This document shows positions 12,047 to 22,285 of a stretch of DNA of 64,000 bases, in pieces (positions within the stretch are counted from its first letter, which is position 1; every line of letters begins with the position of its first letter). Below the pieces are notes generated by a model. That model searched no databases. It was not told the DNA's origin and was given only the letters and a program-made list of their open reading frames with translations. The DNA is from Stomoxys calcitrans. Its lineage: Eukaryota > Arthropoda > Insecta > Diptera > Muscidae. The position numbers and the translations under genes were made by a program. The stretch spans positions 47,103,761-47,167,760 of the forward strand of contig NC_081554.1 of assembly GCF_963082655.1 (NCBI RefSeq). The letters are read 5' to 3'.

Positions 12047-12559
12047 GACATTGCCATTACCGACACCAAATGCGACAAACTTTGATAGTAGTGCACCATG
12101 CCAGACCCCATCAAATGCCTTAGAGATATTCAGAGCCACAACCTTACTTTCACCAAACTGGTGGATTGAGCGATTTCAACGTTCCGACAGAAGTGCATGA
12201 GGTCGCCCGTAGAGCGATTTCTGCGGAACCCATACTGTTGGTCGCTAAGAAGGTCATTAGACTTTAAATACCGCACAAGATGGTGATTAATCATTGTTCT
12301 CCATAACCTTGGAGAGAGCGGAGCATATCGCAATTGACCGATAATTCGCAGGGTTGTTTGGTTCACCCTTCATGGGTGTTGGCTGAACGTTCGCAAACTT
12401 CCAACGCGCCGGGAAGATTCCCGTATGGTAGGCAAGGTTGAAAAGGTAATCAGTAAAGCGACAAAGAAGATAGGATGATAAAAGCTTGATGTAGACTGAC
12501 TTGCTGTACCCGGCCCGCTGTTAATATCATATCCATTGTTAATACAATTTGTATTTGCC

Positions 12560-14160
12560 CAGAACAATTTGTTTATCTTCTCCCAAACACTACACCCTTT
12601 ATATGAACCCCACATAGCAATGATTGGCAAATATTTCAATTTGGGGACGGATTTTGAAGTCTCGTATTGTCATCACTTCCACCTTCCGACATCAATAAAT
12701 CATATAGCCTATTGCTCCTTTCAGACCATGTTCGTAACCTACTCTCTAATACCTTTCATTTGAGTCCTATATTCTCATCATCGTCCCATATGCCCATTTG
12801 ATTGGGTTTTAAGTCGGGGCGGCCCCCTAGGTACCAGGACCCAATGTTTATTATCAAATCAATACTCTACTCCTGAATACCTTTCGTTTGAGTTCCATAT
12901 TGTCCTGATCGACTAACTTTAACTTTTGGGTGTTGCTTATGGGGTAAGGTGGAGGGTCCGACCCCCTACGATATCAACAAATGTTATTCCCTATTTTTCG
13001 TTCCAGACCGTATTCGTAATCTACTACCTAATACTATTCATTTGAGTCCCATATTGTCCCGATCAGTCCACTTTTATTTTTGTGTGGTGCTTTTGTGGTA
13101 AGAGGGAGGGTCCGCCGGCTTCCGATATTAAAAAAATATATAGCCCAAAGCTGCTTCTAGGCCATATTCGTAATCTATTCGCTAATACCGTTCATTTGGG
13201 TCCCATATTGTCATTATCGTTAAATATGTCTATTTGAGGGGGTTTTGGGTCGCGGCGGCCCTCAAGGTACGTGGAACCAATGTTTTTTTTCTATCAAATT
13301 AGTACTCCATTCCCAAATACTTTTCGTTTGAGTCCAATATTGTCCCGATCGGTCCACTGTTATTTTTGCATGTTGCTTTTGGGTAAGGGGAGAGGCCGCC
13401 CCCTTACGAAACCAACAAATTCTTTAGCCTACTGTTCCTTCTAGATCATATTCGTAATCGATTCCCTAATAACTTTCATTTGAGTCCCATATTGTTCCGA
13501 TTGGTTCACTTTTATTTTTGGGTGGGGCTTTTGGGGTAAGAGGGAGGTTCCGCCCCTTTCCCCCTTTTAATAAATATATAGCCTATTGCTCCTTGCTATA
13601 TATTTATCTTGCTATAGACTTGCAGTCTATATTCATAACCTACTCCCTAATACTATTCATTTGAGTCCCATATTGTTATTATCGCCCAATATGCCTTTCA
13701 TAAACCAAGGAATACATTTTTATGTCAGATTTTTACTCTACTTTTAAATACCCTTCTATTCATTCAAAGCGGTAAAAGTGTCCTGTGCGGGGGTATTTTT
13801 GGGGGGTGGGGAACACCAACGACACTTAACGTGACACTTTTATGCCAAGTTCGTACTCTACTTTTAAATACCTTTTATTTGATACCCATATTGTCCCAAT
13901 CGATACACATGTCTTATCGGGTAGGTTTTGGGATTGGGCGTCCCCCCAGGATATTCGACCCCAAACTTGTATACCAATTTCGTGTTTTTGGGGTGCCACA
14001 CACAACTTCGCTTGATTCGGTGTACCCATGTCCGAGATCTGGGGTTTTTGAAAAATGGGGTAAGGGGGAAGGTCCGCAACACACACCCCCCCCCCCCCTT
14101 CGGATATCAAAAAATAGAGTACCCTATTTTCACGGGGGGCTCAAACTCTACCATTTGTGA
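12560..14160 (-). mobile_element. Helitron-type minisatellite array, inverted
   Basis: This is the reverse complement of the arrays at 6.3-7.7 and 43-44.3 kb. Its repeating block is cctttcatttgagtcccata, followed by ttgtcccgatcggtccactt and C- or G-rich blocks (ccccccttcgg). The unit recurs at roughly 110-160 bp. Neither a TC start nor a CTAG end was identified. Confidence 0.6.
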
Positions 14161-14257
14161 AAATGTCATGAAAATTGCTTCTGCTGTTTTTAAGTTTATA
14201 CGGAACAGACACACAAAGAAACCAACAAACAAAGCGTTGCAATTTCATTTCTGTACC

Positions 14258-14566
14258 CTCAACCGTAGCGTAGAGGTTATCATGTCCGCCTATGACGCTG
14301 AAAGCCAGGGTTCGAATCTGGGCGAGACTATCAGAGAAAATTTTCAGCGGTGGTTTTCCCCTCCTAATGCTGGCAACATTTGTGAGGTACTATGCCATGT
14401 AAAACTTTTCCCAAAGAGGGGTCGCACTGCGGCACGTCGTTTTGACTCGGCTATAAAAAGAAGGCCCCTTATCATTGAGCTTAAACTTGAATCGGACTGC
14501 ACTCATTGATATGTGAGAAGTTTGCCACTGTTTCTTAGTGGGATGTTCATGGGCAAAATTTGCATT
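14258..14566 (+). mobile_element. SINE-1, near full-length
   Basis: This plus-strand copy starts at ctcaaccgtagcgtagaggt. Box A-like sequence is followed by ggttcgaatc (box B) and the body (ttttcagcggtggttttccc). The tail is cttagtgggatgttcatggg ending caaaatttgcatttgc. Confidence 0.85.
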
Positions 14567-14624
14567 TGCATTACCCATTACCATAGGATGGGGATGTACT
14601 AATTTCGTTATTCTGTTTATAACA

Positions 14625-15998
14625 CTTCGAAATATTTGTCTAAGACCCCCATATATTCTTGATCGTCATGACATTTTAAGTCGATCTAGTCATGTCCGTC
14701 CGTCCGTCTGTCTGTCGAAAGCACGCTAAGGAGTAAAGCTTTGAAGGAGTAAAGCTTGCCACTTGGAATTTTGCGTAAATACTTCTTATTGGTGTAGGTT
14801 GGTTGGGCTTTTAAATGGGCCAATTCGGTCCGTATTTTGATACAGCTGTCATTTAAACCGATCTTGGATCTTGACTTCTTGAGCCACTAGAGAGCACAAT
14901 TCTTATTCGATTTGGTGGAAATTTAGCATGAGGTGTTTTGTTATGATTTCCAACAACCGCGGTCAGCATGGTTCAAATTGGTTCATAACCAGATATAGCT
15001 GTCATATAAACCTATCTGGGGTCTTGACTTCTTGAGCCTCTAGAGGGCGCAATTCATACCAGATTTGGATGAAATTTTGTGTGTTTTATTATGACTTCCA
15101 ATAACTGAGCCAATTATGGTTCAAATCGGTTATTAACCTGATATAGCTGCCATATAAACCGATCTTGGGTCTTGTCTTCTTGAGCCACTAGAGGGCGCAA
15201 TTCTTATCCGATTTAGCTGAATTTTAGCATGAGGTGTTTTGTTATGACTTCCAACATCTGTGTTAAATATGGTTCAAATCGGTTTATAAACTGATAAAGC
15301 TGCCATATAAAGTGATCTGGGATCTTGACTTCTTGAGCCTCTAGAGGGCGCAATTCATACCAGATTTGGATGACATTTTTGTACGATGTGTTTAATTATG
15401 ACTTCCAATAACTGTGCCAAGTATGGTTCAAATCGGTTCATAACCTAATATAGCTGTCACATAAACCGATCTTGGGACTTGACTTTTTGAGCCACTAGAG
15501 GGTGCAATTTTCATCCGATTTGTCTGAAATTTAGCATGAGGTGTTTTGTTATGACTTCCAACAAATGTGTCAAATTTGATTCAATTCGGTTCATAACCTG
15601 ATATAGCTCCTATATAAACCGATCTAGGATCTTGACTTCTTGAGCCTCTAGAGGGCGCAATTATTATCTGAATTGGATGAAATCTTGTACAACGGCTTCT
15701 TCCATGACCTACAACGTGTCAAATATATTCCGAATCGGTCTATAGCGTGATACAGCTCCCATATAAACTAATCTCCCCATTTTACTTCTTGAGCCCATAA
15801 AGGGCGCAATTCTTATTCGATTTGGCTTAAATTTTATACACTGACTTCTACTGTGGCCTCCAACATTCAATTCAAATAGCATAGTATTTATTTTATCATT
15901 TGTTCGCCTTAAAAGGGATACCGGGAAAAGAACTTGACAAATGCGATCCATTGTGGAGGGTATATAAGATTTGGCCCGGCCGAACTTAGCATGCTTTT
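14625..15998 (-). mobile_element. Hairpin-minisatellite element, family A, full-length
   Basis: The left end block runs acacttcgaaatatttgtct, gatcgtcatgacatttt and gtccgtccgtctgtctgtc. About seven tandem units of about 153 bp follow, each with cttgacttcttgagcc and agagggcgcaattc. The right end has gagggtatataagatttgg, the hairpin ggcccggccgaac and gcatgcttttactttt. It has the longest run of units seen in this window. Confidence 0.85.
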
Positions 15999-16990
15999 AC
16001 TTTTTATATGTAAAGAACACTCACAAATTACTCCAGGTTTATTTTACAGTAGACATGGCGTTTATACGTATAAAATGTCGTAAAGAACTTTTGTGATAGG
16101 AATATATCAATTTTATTCTTGGATTGTAATTGTTAAACAAAAGACTTAAGCAACAAACCTTAATTTCATACAAGAGCGATTTCATGTTTTCAACGAATAC
16201 GAATTATTAATCAATACCATAAACAATTGAACCAAACGTAAATTTTTTAATTATAAGATTTTTTACAAAAAAATTTACTTTCCCATAAAAATCTGGTGAT
16301 TAGTTTTAGAATTATAGCAAAAAAAATCTGCACTCCCAAATTTTTACCAATAAAACAAAAATTTTTTTACCTAGACTATGTAAATCATATTCTGAATAAG
16401 CAAATTTTCCCCACAGTTATCATTTGGTTGTTAGAGCATAAAGCATGAGTACCCATACAGTTGGGCTATTATGCAATTATTGCTCTAAATTTTAGCTATC
16501 CACAAAAATGGGTGCAGTTCTTTACAAAATTTGTAAATTTTTTTTGGGAATAATAATTATGACTGTAGGCATGCTAGCTGTCTGCAAACCTATGTGTCTG
16601 GGTTTCTGTTCGGTTTTGTAATATGAAGGCGTTACAATGTTTTATAAAGAGATTTTTTTTTTTTGGTTTTGTGGGGGAGAAAGGGGAGAAAAAAAAACAA
16701 AGACACACTTCTTAAAATGGATTTTTGTTATTATCACTATTAAGTGTCTGCCACGAAATGAGTTTGCAATTGTTTTGCCATGTCTGTGATTTATGCCTCA
16801 GCACCACAATGACACAGTTTACGCATAAAACCATGTCTTGGTAATTAATTGGCATTTAACCAACAAATTTTTGACATTGCAGCGTTTGAATTGTGTAATT
16901 TTTTGTAATATCTTAAGAGTTCGAAAAACAAAAACAACATGATATTTTTGTGTTGAGGCAACAGGAGAAACGTTTTGTCGACAAGAAACA
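15999..16990. other. AT-rich low-repeat sequence, nothing recognised
   Basis: Poly-A and poly-T tracts dominate. I found no conserved frame and no family repeat between the two flanking A elements. Confidence 0.5.
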
Positions 16991-17355
16991 CAAAAACAAG
17001 TAAAAGTGTGCTAAGTTCGGCTGGGCTGAATCTTATTTATCCTCCACCATAGATTGCATTTGCCATGGTTCTTTGGCTGATATCTCTTTATAGACAAACA
17101 AAGGATAATAGGCAAGAATTGCTATGCTATTTCAGCTATACCAAGTTATGAACCGATTTGGGGCCATACTTGGTTTGGCTGTTGGAGACCAAAGTGGAAT
17201 TCTTCGTGCCAAAACTTTCAGCAAAATCGGATAAGAGTTGTGCCCTATAGAGGCTAAAGGACTAAAATTTGGAGATCTGTTTATATGGGAGCTATGTCAG
17301 GTTATGGAAAGATTCAGGCCATATTTGGAGCAGTTGTTGATTGTCAAACCAAAGC
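16991..17355 (+). mobile_element. Hairpin-minisatellite element, family A, left part split by a LINE
   Basis: It opens with aacaagtaaaagtgtgctaa and the hairpin-like ttcggctgggctgaatc, then tcctccaccatagattgca. Units continue to ttgttgattgtcaaacc near 17340. There the LINE at 17356-19297 interrupts it, and the element resumes at 19298. Confidence 0.8.
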
Positions 17356-19297
17356 TAAGGTTAGAATAGGTTAGGGTGCAGATATTAATCCGCCCCATGC
17401 CACTATGGACATTCACCTAAGCCAGTAATCGGTTTGTTGTGCGCTCTAAAAACTATAAAGTAACCTCTAAAATGAAAATCTAAGTTAGGATTTCAGTGCT
17501 ACTTACAAAATCCTTAATTGTTTTCAATACCACTCCCCAAAGTTGGTTCATGTCTGATATTGTGTCTCCACCTAAGTACCGGTATCTGTTGGACGCGAAA
17601 ATCGGGCAATGACAAAGGAAATGCTCCAACGTCTCATCATCTTCTCCGCATGCCCTACACATGCTATCACTTGCCGGATGGATTTTGCATACATGAGCTC
17701 ATAGTCCTATGTATCCCGGTGTGACACCTAAAGCTATACTGACCTCCTTCTTACTTCCTTTCAGTAATAACCTTGTCTTTTCACGATCTGGATCTTCCCA
17801 TAGGATTTTCGCCGTCCTACTGACCGTTTCGCTGTTCCAAAATGTTGCATGCGCATTCGTCGCTGACACCCTAAACTCGGTTTGCGTCGAGCCGAAAGGC
17901 TTCGGGGTAATCAAGTTTATTGACGGCAATCCTCTGGCCTTCACCGCCAAATCGTCTGCCCTTTCATTTCCTCTTACTCTGTTATGGCCCGGCACCCAAG
18001 TGATGTGGATTTTCCCATCCTCAGATAAGGCGTTAATCTCCTTCTCACATTGCAAGACTGTTCGTGACCTTACCGTCCTGGTTGTTATTGCCCTTATGGC
18101 AATTTTGCTGGCGGTAAAGATGTTCACACTCGACGTCCTCGCGTTAGCAACACACCACTTCACGCATTCCGTGATTGCCCGGATCTCCGCCTGCAGTATT
18201 ATGGTCAAGCAGTATAAAACAGACCTCAGTCCCTGGGTTCTTAATGTAAACCACCAGGCCCACTCTGTCCTCTAGCTTTGATCCATCCGTGTAACATAAT
18301 CTGCCAGATGGCAATACTAGGGTTCCGTCAATCCAAGACTGTGCCGATGACAGCAGTGCCTCGCACTCGACTTCAAGGTTCCCCTCAGTTATCGGATCGG
18401 AAACCTCTTCCCTTCCTTCCAGGTTTCCTATCGCCGCCTCGATTATATAGCGATGGTATGATCTGCTCCCATCCTTAATCCATTCTCCCATCGCCTTAAG
18501 TCTCATTGCCGCAGTGGCTGCCACACACTTAATTTGTATGTCAATGGGTCGAATATCTAGAATAGTCGCCAGTGCCCTAGTGGGCGTGGTCCTCATCGCT
18601 CCGCCTATGTCAAGACAACATGTTCTCTGAATCTGTTGTATGGTCCTTATGTTGCACTTTTTCTCCATAGCAGTCCACCAAACTACTGAGGCTTTAACAA
18701 GTATTGGTCTAATCACGCTCCTGTAGAGCCAGTGGACTATCCTAGGGTTCAGGCCCCATTTCGAGCCTACGGCCAGTCTACATCGAGCCCAACATCTGTG
18801 AGCCATCTCAGTACGCTCCTGAATATGACACTTCCAATTCAGTTTCCTGTCCAAGATCACACCTAAGTATTTGATCTTGTCAGATATCGAAATCGTCTTA
18901 TTGAGGAAACGTGGTGCGTAAAATTGGCCCACCTTCATCATCCTCGTGAACAGGCATATTTCAGTCTTCTCTGGATTAACATTGAGACCTCTGGGTCTAG
19001 CCCAGTCATATGCCATATGCAAGACCCTTTCGGCCCTTCTGCATAGCTCGTTCGGATCCTTACCCCTTAGAAGTATTATAACATCGTCTGCGTAGCAGAC
19101 GGCTTCAAATCCATCCTCAGTCAGCATCCGTAATAGGTCATTTATGGTGGCCACCCATAGGAGTGGTGATAAAATGCCCCCCTGTGGCGTGCCCTGTGCC
19201 ACTTTCTCCCTTATATTTATGCCATGCGACACACAATTTATCCACCTGTTCCTTAGCATATGGTTTATCCAGTCTCTAAGGACCGGGTCCACCAATT
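17356..19297 (-). pseudogene. RNase H-bearing LINE, 5'-truncated copy A (I/R1/LOA-like)
   Basis: A 383-codon frame (19295-18144) holds the reverse transcriptase C-terminal two thirds: GTPQGGILSPLLW (residues about 34-46), YADDVIIL (about 68-75), GLNVNPEKTEICLF, KYLGVILDRKLNW and VVWWTAMEKK. It runs on into RNase H with YTDGSKLED. A frameshift near 18200 moves the rest to the frame 18208-17699: LQAEIRAI, FTASKIAI and GHNRVRGNERADD. The FTASK stretch reads FTDSK in copy B, so the third RNase H acidic residue is lost here. A Cys/His tail (CRACGEDDETLEHFLCHCP) follows at 17662-17480. The 3' end lies near 17360 (aggttagaataggttaggg). It begins inside the RT domain, a typical 5' truncation, and sits inside a family A element. 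Confidence 0.85.
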
Positions 19298-20025
19298 TAA
19301 GCCGAATCGGATAATAATTGCGCCCTCTAGCGACTCAAGAAGGCAAGATGCGAGATCGGTTTATATGGGAGTTATAACGCATATATAAAAGGTCATACAA
19401 GAAGTTTTTGTGCAAAATTTTAGTCAAATCGGATAAGAATTGCTCCCTCTAGAGGATCAAGAAGTATAATCAGGAGATTAGTTTATATTGAAGCTATATC
19501 AGGTTATGAACCGATTTCGGCCATACTTGGCGCAATTGTTGATGGTCAAACCATAAGACTTCATGCAAAATTTCAGCCAAATCGGATAAAAATTGCGCCC
19601 TCTAGCGGCAAAATAAATCAAGATCCAAAATCGGTTTATATGGGAGCTATATCAGGTTATTATCCGATTTCGGTCATACTTGGCACAGTTTCTGATGGTC
19701 AAGCCAAAACACTTCGAGCAAAATTTCAGCTAAATCGGATAAAAATTGCGCCTTCTAGAGGCTCATGAAGTCAAGATCCAAGATCGGATTATATGGGAGC
19801 TACATCGGGTTCAGCCAAATCGGATAATAATTGGGCCCTCTTACGGCTCCAGAAGTCATGATCCGATTTCGGTTTATATGGCGGCTATATCAAAACATGG
19901 ACCGATTTGGTCCATTTACAATCCCAAAACGACCTGTTGCTGTCTTTGGCGCTACCCGGGGAGTGCCGCGTAGATGTGGCAATCACATTTTAATGCCTTG
20001 AGGGGTATATAAAATGTGGGCTCCC
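19298..20025 (+). mobile_element. Hairpin-minisatellite element, family A, right part
   Basis: The sequence resumes at gccgaatcggataataattg and shows four units with agatcggtttatatgggag. It reaches ggtccatttacaatccc, the usual start of the end block. The end block is missing: gcgctacccggggagtgcc and LINE endonuclease sequence replace it. Confidence 0.75.
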
Positions 20026-20027
20026 TT

Positions 20028-20171
20028 TACATCCAAATAGATCACGTTGTGATAGATAGAAGATCAGCGCGTTAGATGTACGAATGATCCGAGGGGCGAA
20101 CATAGATTCGGATCATTACCTAGGTTGCAGCAAAGGTTCGCATACGTCTTAGTGTGTGCTTTGACCAATTT
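20028..20171 (+). pseudogene. LINE endonuclease C-terminal fragment
   Basis: Translation gives QIDHVVIDRRSAR, then in shifting frames the counterpart of an SDHYLVAAK block at 20115-20140 (gattcggatcattacctagg, ttgcagcaaag). This matches the endonuclease relic at 3610-3730. Stops are present. It is a short relic only. Confidence 0.6.
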
Positions 20172-21430
20172 GAGACAGCTTAGACGGAGGAGTTGTTTGA
20201 AGTCAGGATAGGATTTGTGAAGTGATGGTAAAGAGGACGAAGGGGCAGAAGGGGGAGGGGGGAGTGCAGGAGGTAGGGGGACGTCGGATGGTGGCATTAA
20301 TACCAATTCGTCGGTGGCCCTTGCTGGACGGGAGGGAATGATGAGGAAGGAGTCGGTGGATTTGTTGTCCAGTGTGAGTGGTGGTGAAGATGGGAAGCGC
20401 CTGAAACTAGGTTCGCCTGGTGTGGCAATTGGCAGGGAGGGGGGAAGGTGGTGGCAGGTGGTGAATTGCCATCTGACAGTCGGAAGACGACAGCTGATGT
20501 GAAGTCAGCTGGTGGGGTTGATGGCGCTGGTGGTAGTGCCAGTGCAGCAGTGGTTGATGGCGGTGCTGGTGTTGGTGGTGTTGCCAGTGAAGGTGGTGAG
20601 GCATCGACTCCGTGGAAAGCAGAGCAGCGGGAAAGTAAGGCTTGTAGGCGGTTGTTTGCACCGTTGCACCATTGAGACAGCTCAGACGGAGGAGTTGTTT
20701 GAAGTCTGGATAGGATTTGTGAAGTGATGGTAAAGAGGACGAAGGGGAAGAGGGGGTGGGGGGGGAGTGTAGGAGGTGGGGGGTCGGATGGTGGCATTAG
20801 TACCGATTCGTCGGTGGCCCTTGTTGGACGGGGGGGAATGATGAGGAAGGAGTCAATGGATTTGTTGTCCCGTGGGAGTGGTGGTGAAGATGGGAAGCGC
20901 CGGAAACTAGGTTCGCCTGGTGTGGCAATTGGCAGGGGGGGGGAAGGTGGTGGCAGGTGGTAAATTGCCATCTGGCAGTCGGAAGACGACAGCTGATGTG
21001 AAGTCAGCTGGTGGGGTTGATGGCGCTGGTGATAGTTCCAGTACAGCAGTGGTTGATGGCGGTGCTGGTGTTGGTGGTGTTGCCAGTGAAGGTGGTGAGG
21101 CACCGACTCCGAGGAAGGCAGAGCAGCGCGAAAATAGGGCTCGTAGGCGGGTGTTTGCACCGTTGATAAGGCAGGGGGTCACGGTAGGCGGGATGAAGGA
21201 GGTGACTGATGCCTTGGTGGGTGCGGTGGGGTGAATGGGAGTATGGCGAAGAGGGTGATCCAGTACGCTCGGCAGTATGAGGAGCTCCTCATGCGGTTGA
21301 TGCTGGAGAATGAGGCAATTAAGGGGAGTTTGTCGGCGTACGAGGCGATGGCTGGTCGCGGCGCGTTGGTGGGTGTAGGTGGCGTGGGACGGACGCCCGG
21401 ATGTTTCACAGTCGCTGCAGTCGGTAAGGG
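20172..21430 (+). pseudogene. Duplicated GC-rich segment, possible LINE ORF1 (gag-like) relic
   Basis: Two tandem copies with a 502-bp period start at 20172 and 20674 (gagacagct.agacggagga). Each encodes MMRKES.DLLS..SGGEDGK in one frame and DVKSAGGVDGAG, EGGEA, KAEQRE..A in another, so the frame shifts inside both copies. After the second copy the frame 21231-21430 reads KRVIQYARQYEELLMRLMLE, then NEAIKGSLSAYEAMAGRG, a charged helix-like stretch. GC content is far above the surroundings. Placement as LINE ORF1 is inference from composition and the adjacent endonuclease fragment. The long Pro/His-rich frames on the other strand are shadows. Confidence 0.45.
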
Positions 21431-21440
21431 CCTTCTTTTG

Positions 21441-21539
21441 CCAAATTTTGCCCATGAATATTCCATTAAGGCACAGATGCAAACTTCTGAAATATCAATG
21501 AGTGCTGTCCGATTCAAGTTTAAGCTCAATGATATGGGG
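21441..21539 (-). mobile_element. SINE-1 tail fragment, inverted
   Basis: The plus strand reads ttttgcccatgaatattcc through ttcaagtttaagctcaatg, the reverse of a SINE-1 tail. It abuts the head of the next SINE-1 copy, so the pair forms an inverted arrangement. Confidence 0.8.
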
Positions 21540-21544
21540 GTTCC

Positions 21545-21846
21545 GGAGGCCACCGAAGCGCAGAGGTTAGCATGTCCGCCTATGACGCTGAACGCCTGGG
21601 TTCGAATCCTGGCGAGACCATCTGAAAAAATTTTCAACGGTGGTTTTCCCCTCCTAATGCTGGCAACATTTGTGAGGTACTATGCCATGTAAAACTTCTC
21701 TCTCGAAGAGGTGTCGCACTGCGGCACGCCGTTCGGACTCGGCTATAAAAAGGAGGCCCCTTATCATTGAGCTTAAAACTTGAATCGGACTGCACTCATT
21801 GATATGTGAGAAGTTTGCCCATGTTCCTTAGTGGACAAAATTTGCA
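21545..21846 (+). mobile_element. SINE-1, near full-length, reference copy
   Basis: This is the clearest copy. Head ggaggccaccgaagcgcaga holds a Pol III box A-like motif (about 21556-21569). Box B GGTTCGAATCC lies at 21599-21609. Body blocks include ttttcaacggtggttttccc, ctaatgctggcaacatttgt and cggactcggctataaaaagg. The tail ends gttccttagtgg...caaaatttgca. The boxes and a length of about 300 bp indicate a tRNA-derived SINE with no coding capacity. Confidence 0.9.
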
Positions 21847-21857
21847 ATTTTGATATT

Positions 21858-21955
21858 GCAGTTCCAATTGGCTCTATCATGAATAGTGGTGCAGTACTTT
21901 TTATCAAAAAGCGGCTTAGGTAGGGTGTAATCCACATTGTCTGAAACATGGGATG
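21858..21955 (-). pseudogene. LINE fragment
   Basis: The plus strand reads gtgcagtactttttatcaaa, then aagcggcttaggtagggtgt, matching 4722-4790 in the RNase H-type LINE. A second copy of the SINE-1 tail (gggatgttcatgggcaaaat) follows at 21950, so this fragment appears inserted in, or duplicated with, that tail. Confidence 0.65.
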
Positions 21956-22059
21956 TTCATGGGCAAAATTTGCAAATTTGCATTTTACAACCGAGTCCAA
22001 ACGCCGCAGGGCTTTATTGAGCATTTTTTTTTTTTTTTTGAAAGGGCACAGCACCCCCT

Positions 22060-22285
22060 ACTATCCTAAATCGACGGAAACTGTCCAGAATCCTCGCGTT
22101 GCTAACTGGCCGTAACCCTTTAGAAATCATTAAAAACTACCACACAGCTACCACTGCCGTTTTTGCTGAGACCATGAGACAGTGGTTCACAGCCATGTCG
22201 AGGAGATGAAGTTAAATCGGGGTGACCTGGAAGACTCGTTAGACTTCTCGGGTGAAAACCGCATGTTGTTGATTCTAAAATAAAT
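22060..22285 (+). pseudogene. LINE ORF2 C-terminal fragment
   Basis: One frame reads RILALLTGRNPLEIIKNYHT, close to the region after RNase H in I/R1/LOA-type LINEs, then TTAVFAETMRQWFTAM. It is short, with the Cys/His residues lost or out of frame. Confidence 0.5.

Larger units (their letters stand above)
10131..12640 (-). pseudogene. CR1/Jockey-like LINE, reverse transcriptase pseudogene
   Basis: Right to left, the minus strand shows an RT palm entry at 12366-12130 (LSPRLWRTMINHHL, then LLSDQQYGFRRNRSTGDLM), KAFDGVWHGALLSKFVAFG at 12118-12060, then after a nested SINE the motif AGVTQGSVL near 11620 and FADESN near 11525-11542. The catalytic box is normally FADD, so one catalytic Asp is changed to Glu. 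The C-terminal part at 10600-10193 has EHRSNVGCLALFYRYFHG, then DWPANRTMHYREN and RTIRMWNRLPVNVFP, typical of CR1/Jockey-group tails. Frameshifts and a segmental duplication (10440-11280) make it non-functional. Confidence 0.8.

Noticed and set aside
20297..21482. Long minus-strand Pro/His/Ser-rich open frames
   Set aside because: They are antisense to a GC-rich, tandemly duplicated segment; their composition follows from GGT/GGC-type triplets on the plus strand, and the second copy repeats the same shadow.
21599..21609. Box B GGTTCGAATCC as part of a working tRNA gene
   Set aside because: The head does not close into a cloverleaf with a paired acceptor stem, and the same sequence is repeated with a SINE body in many copies.
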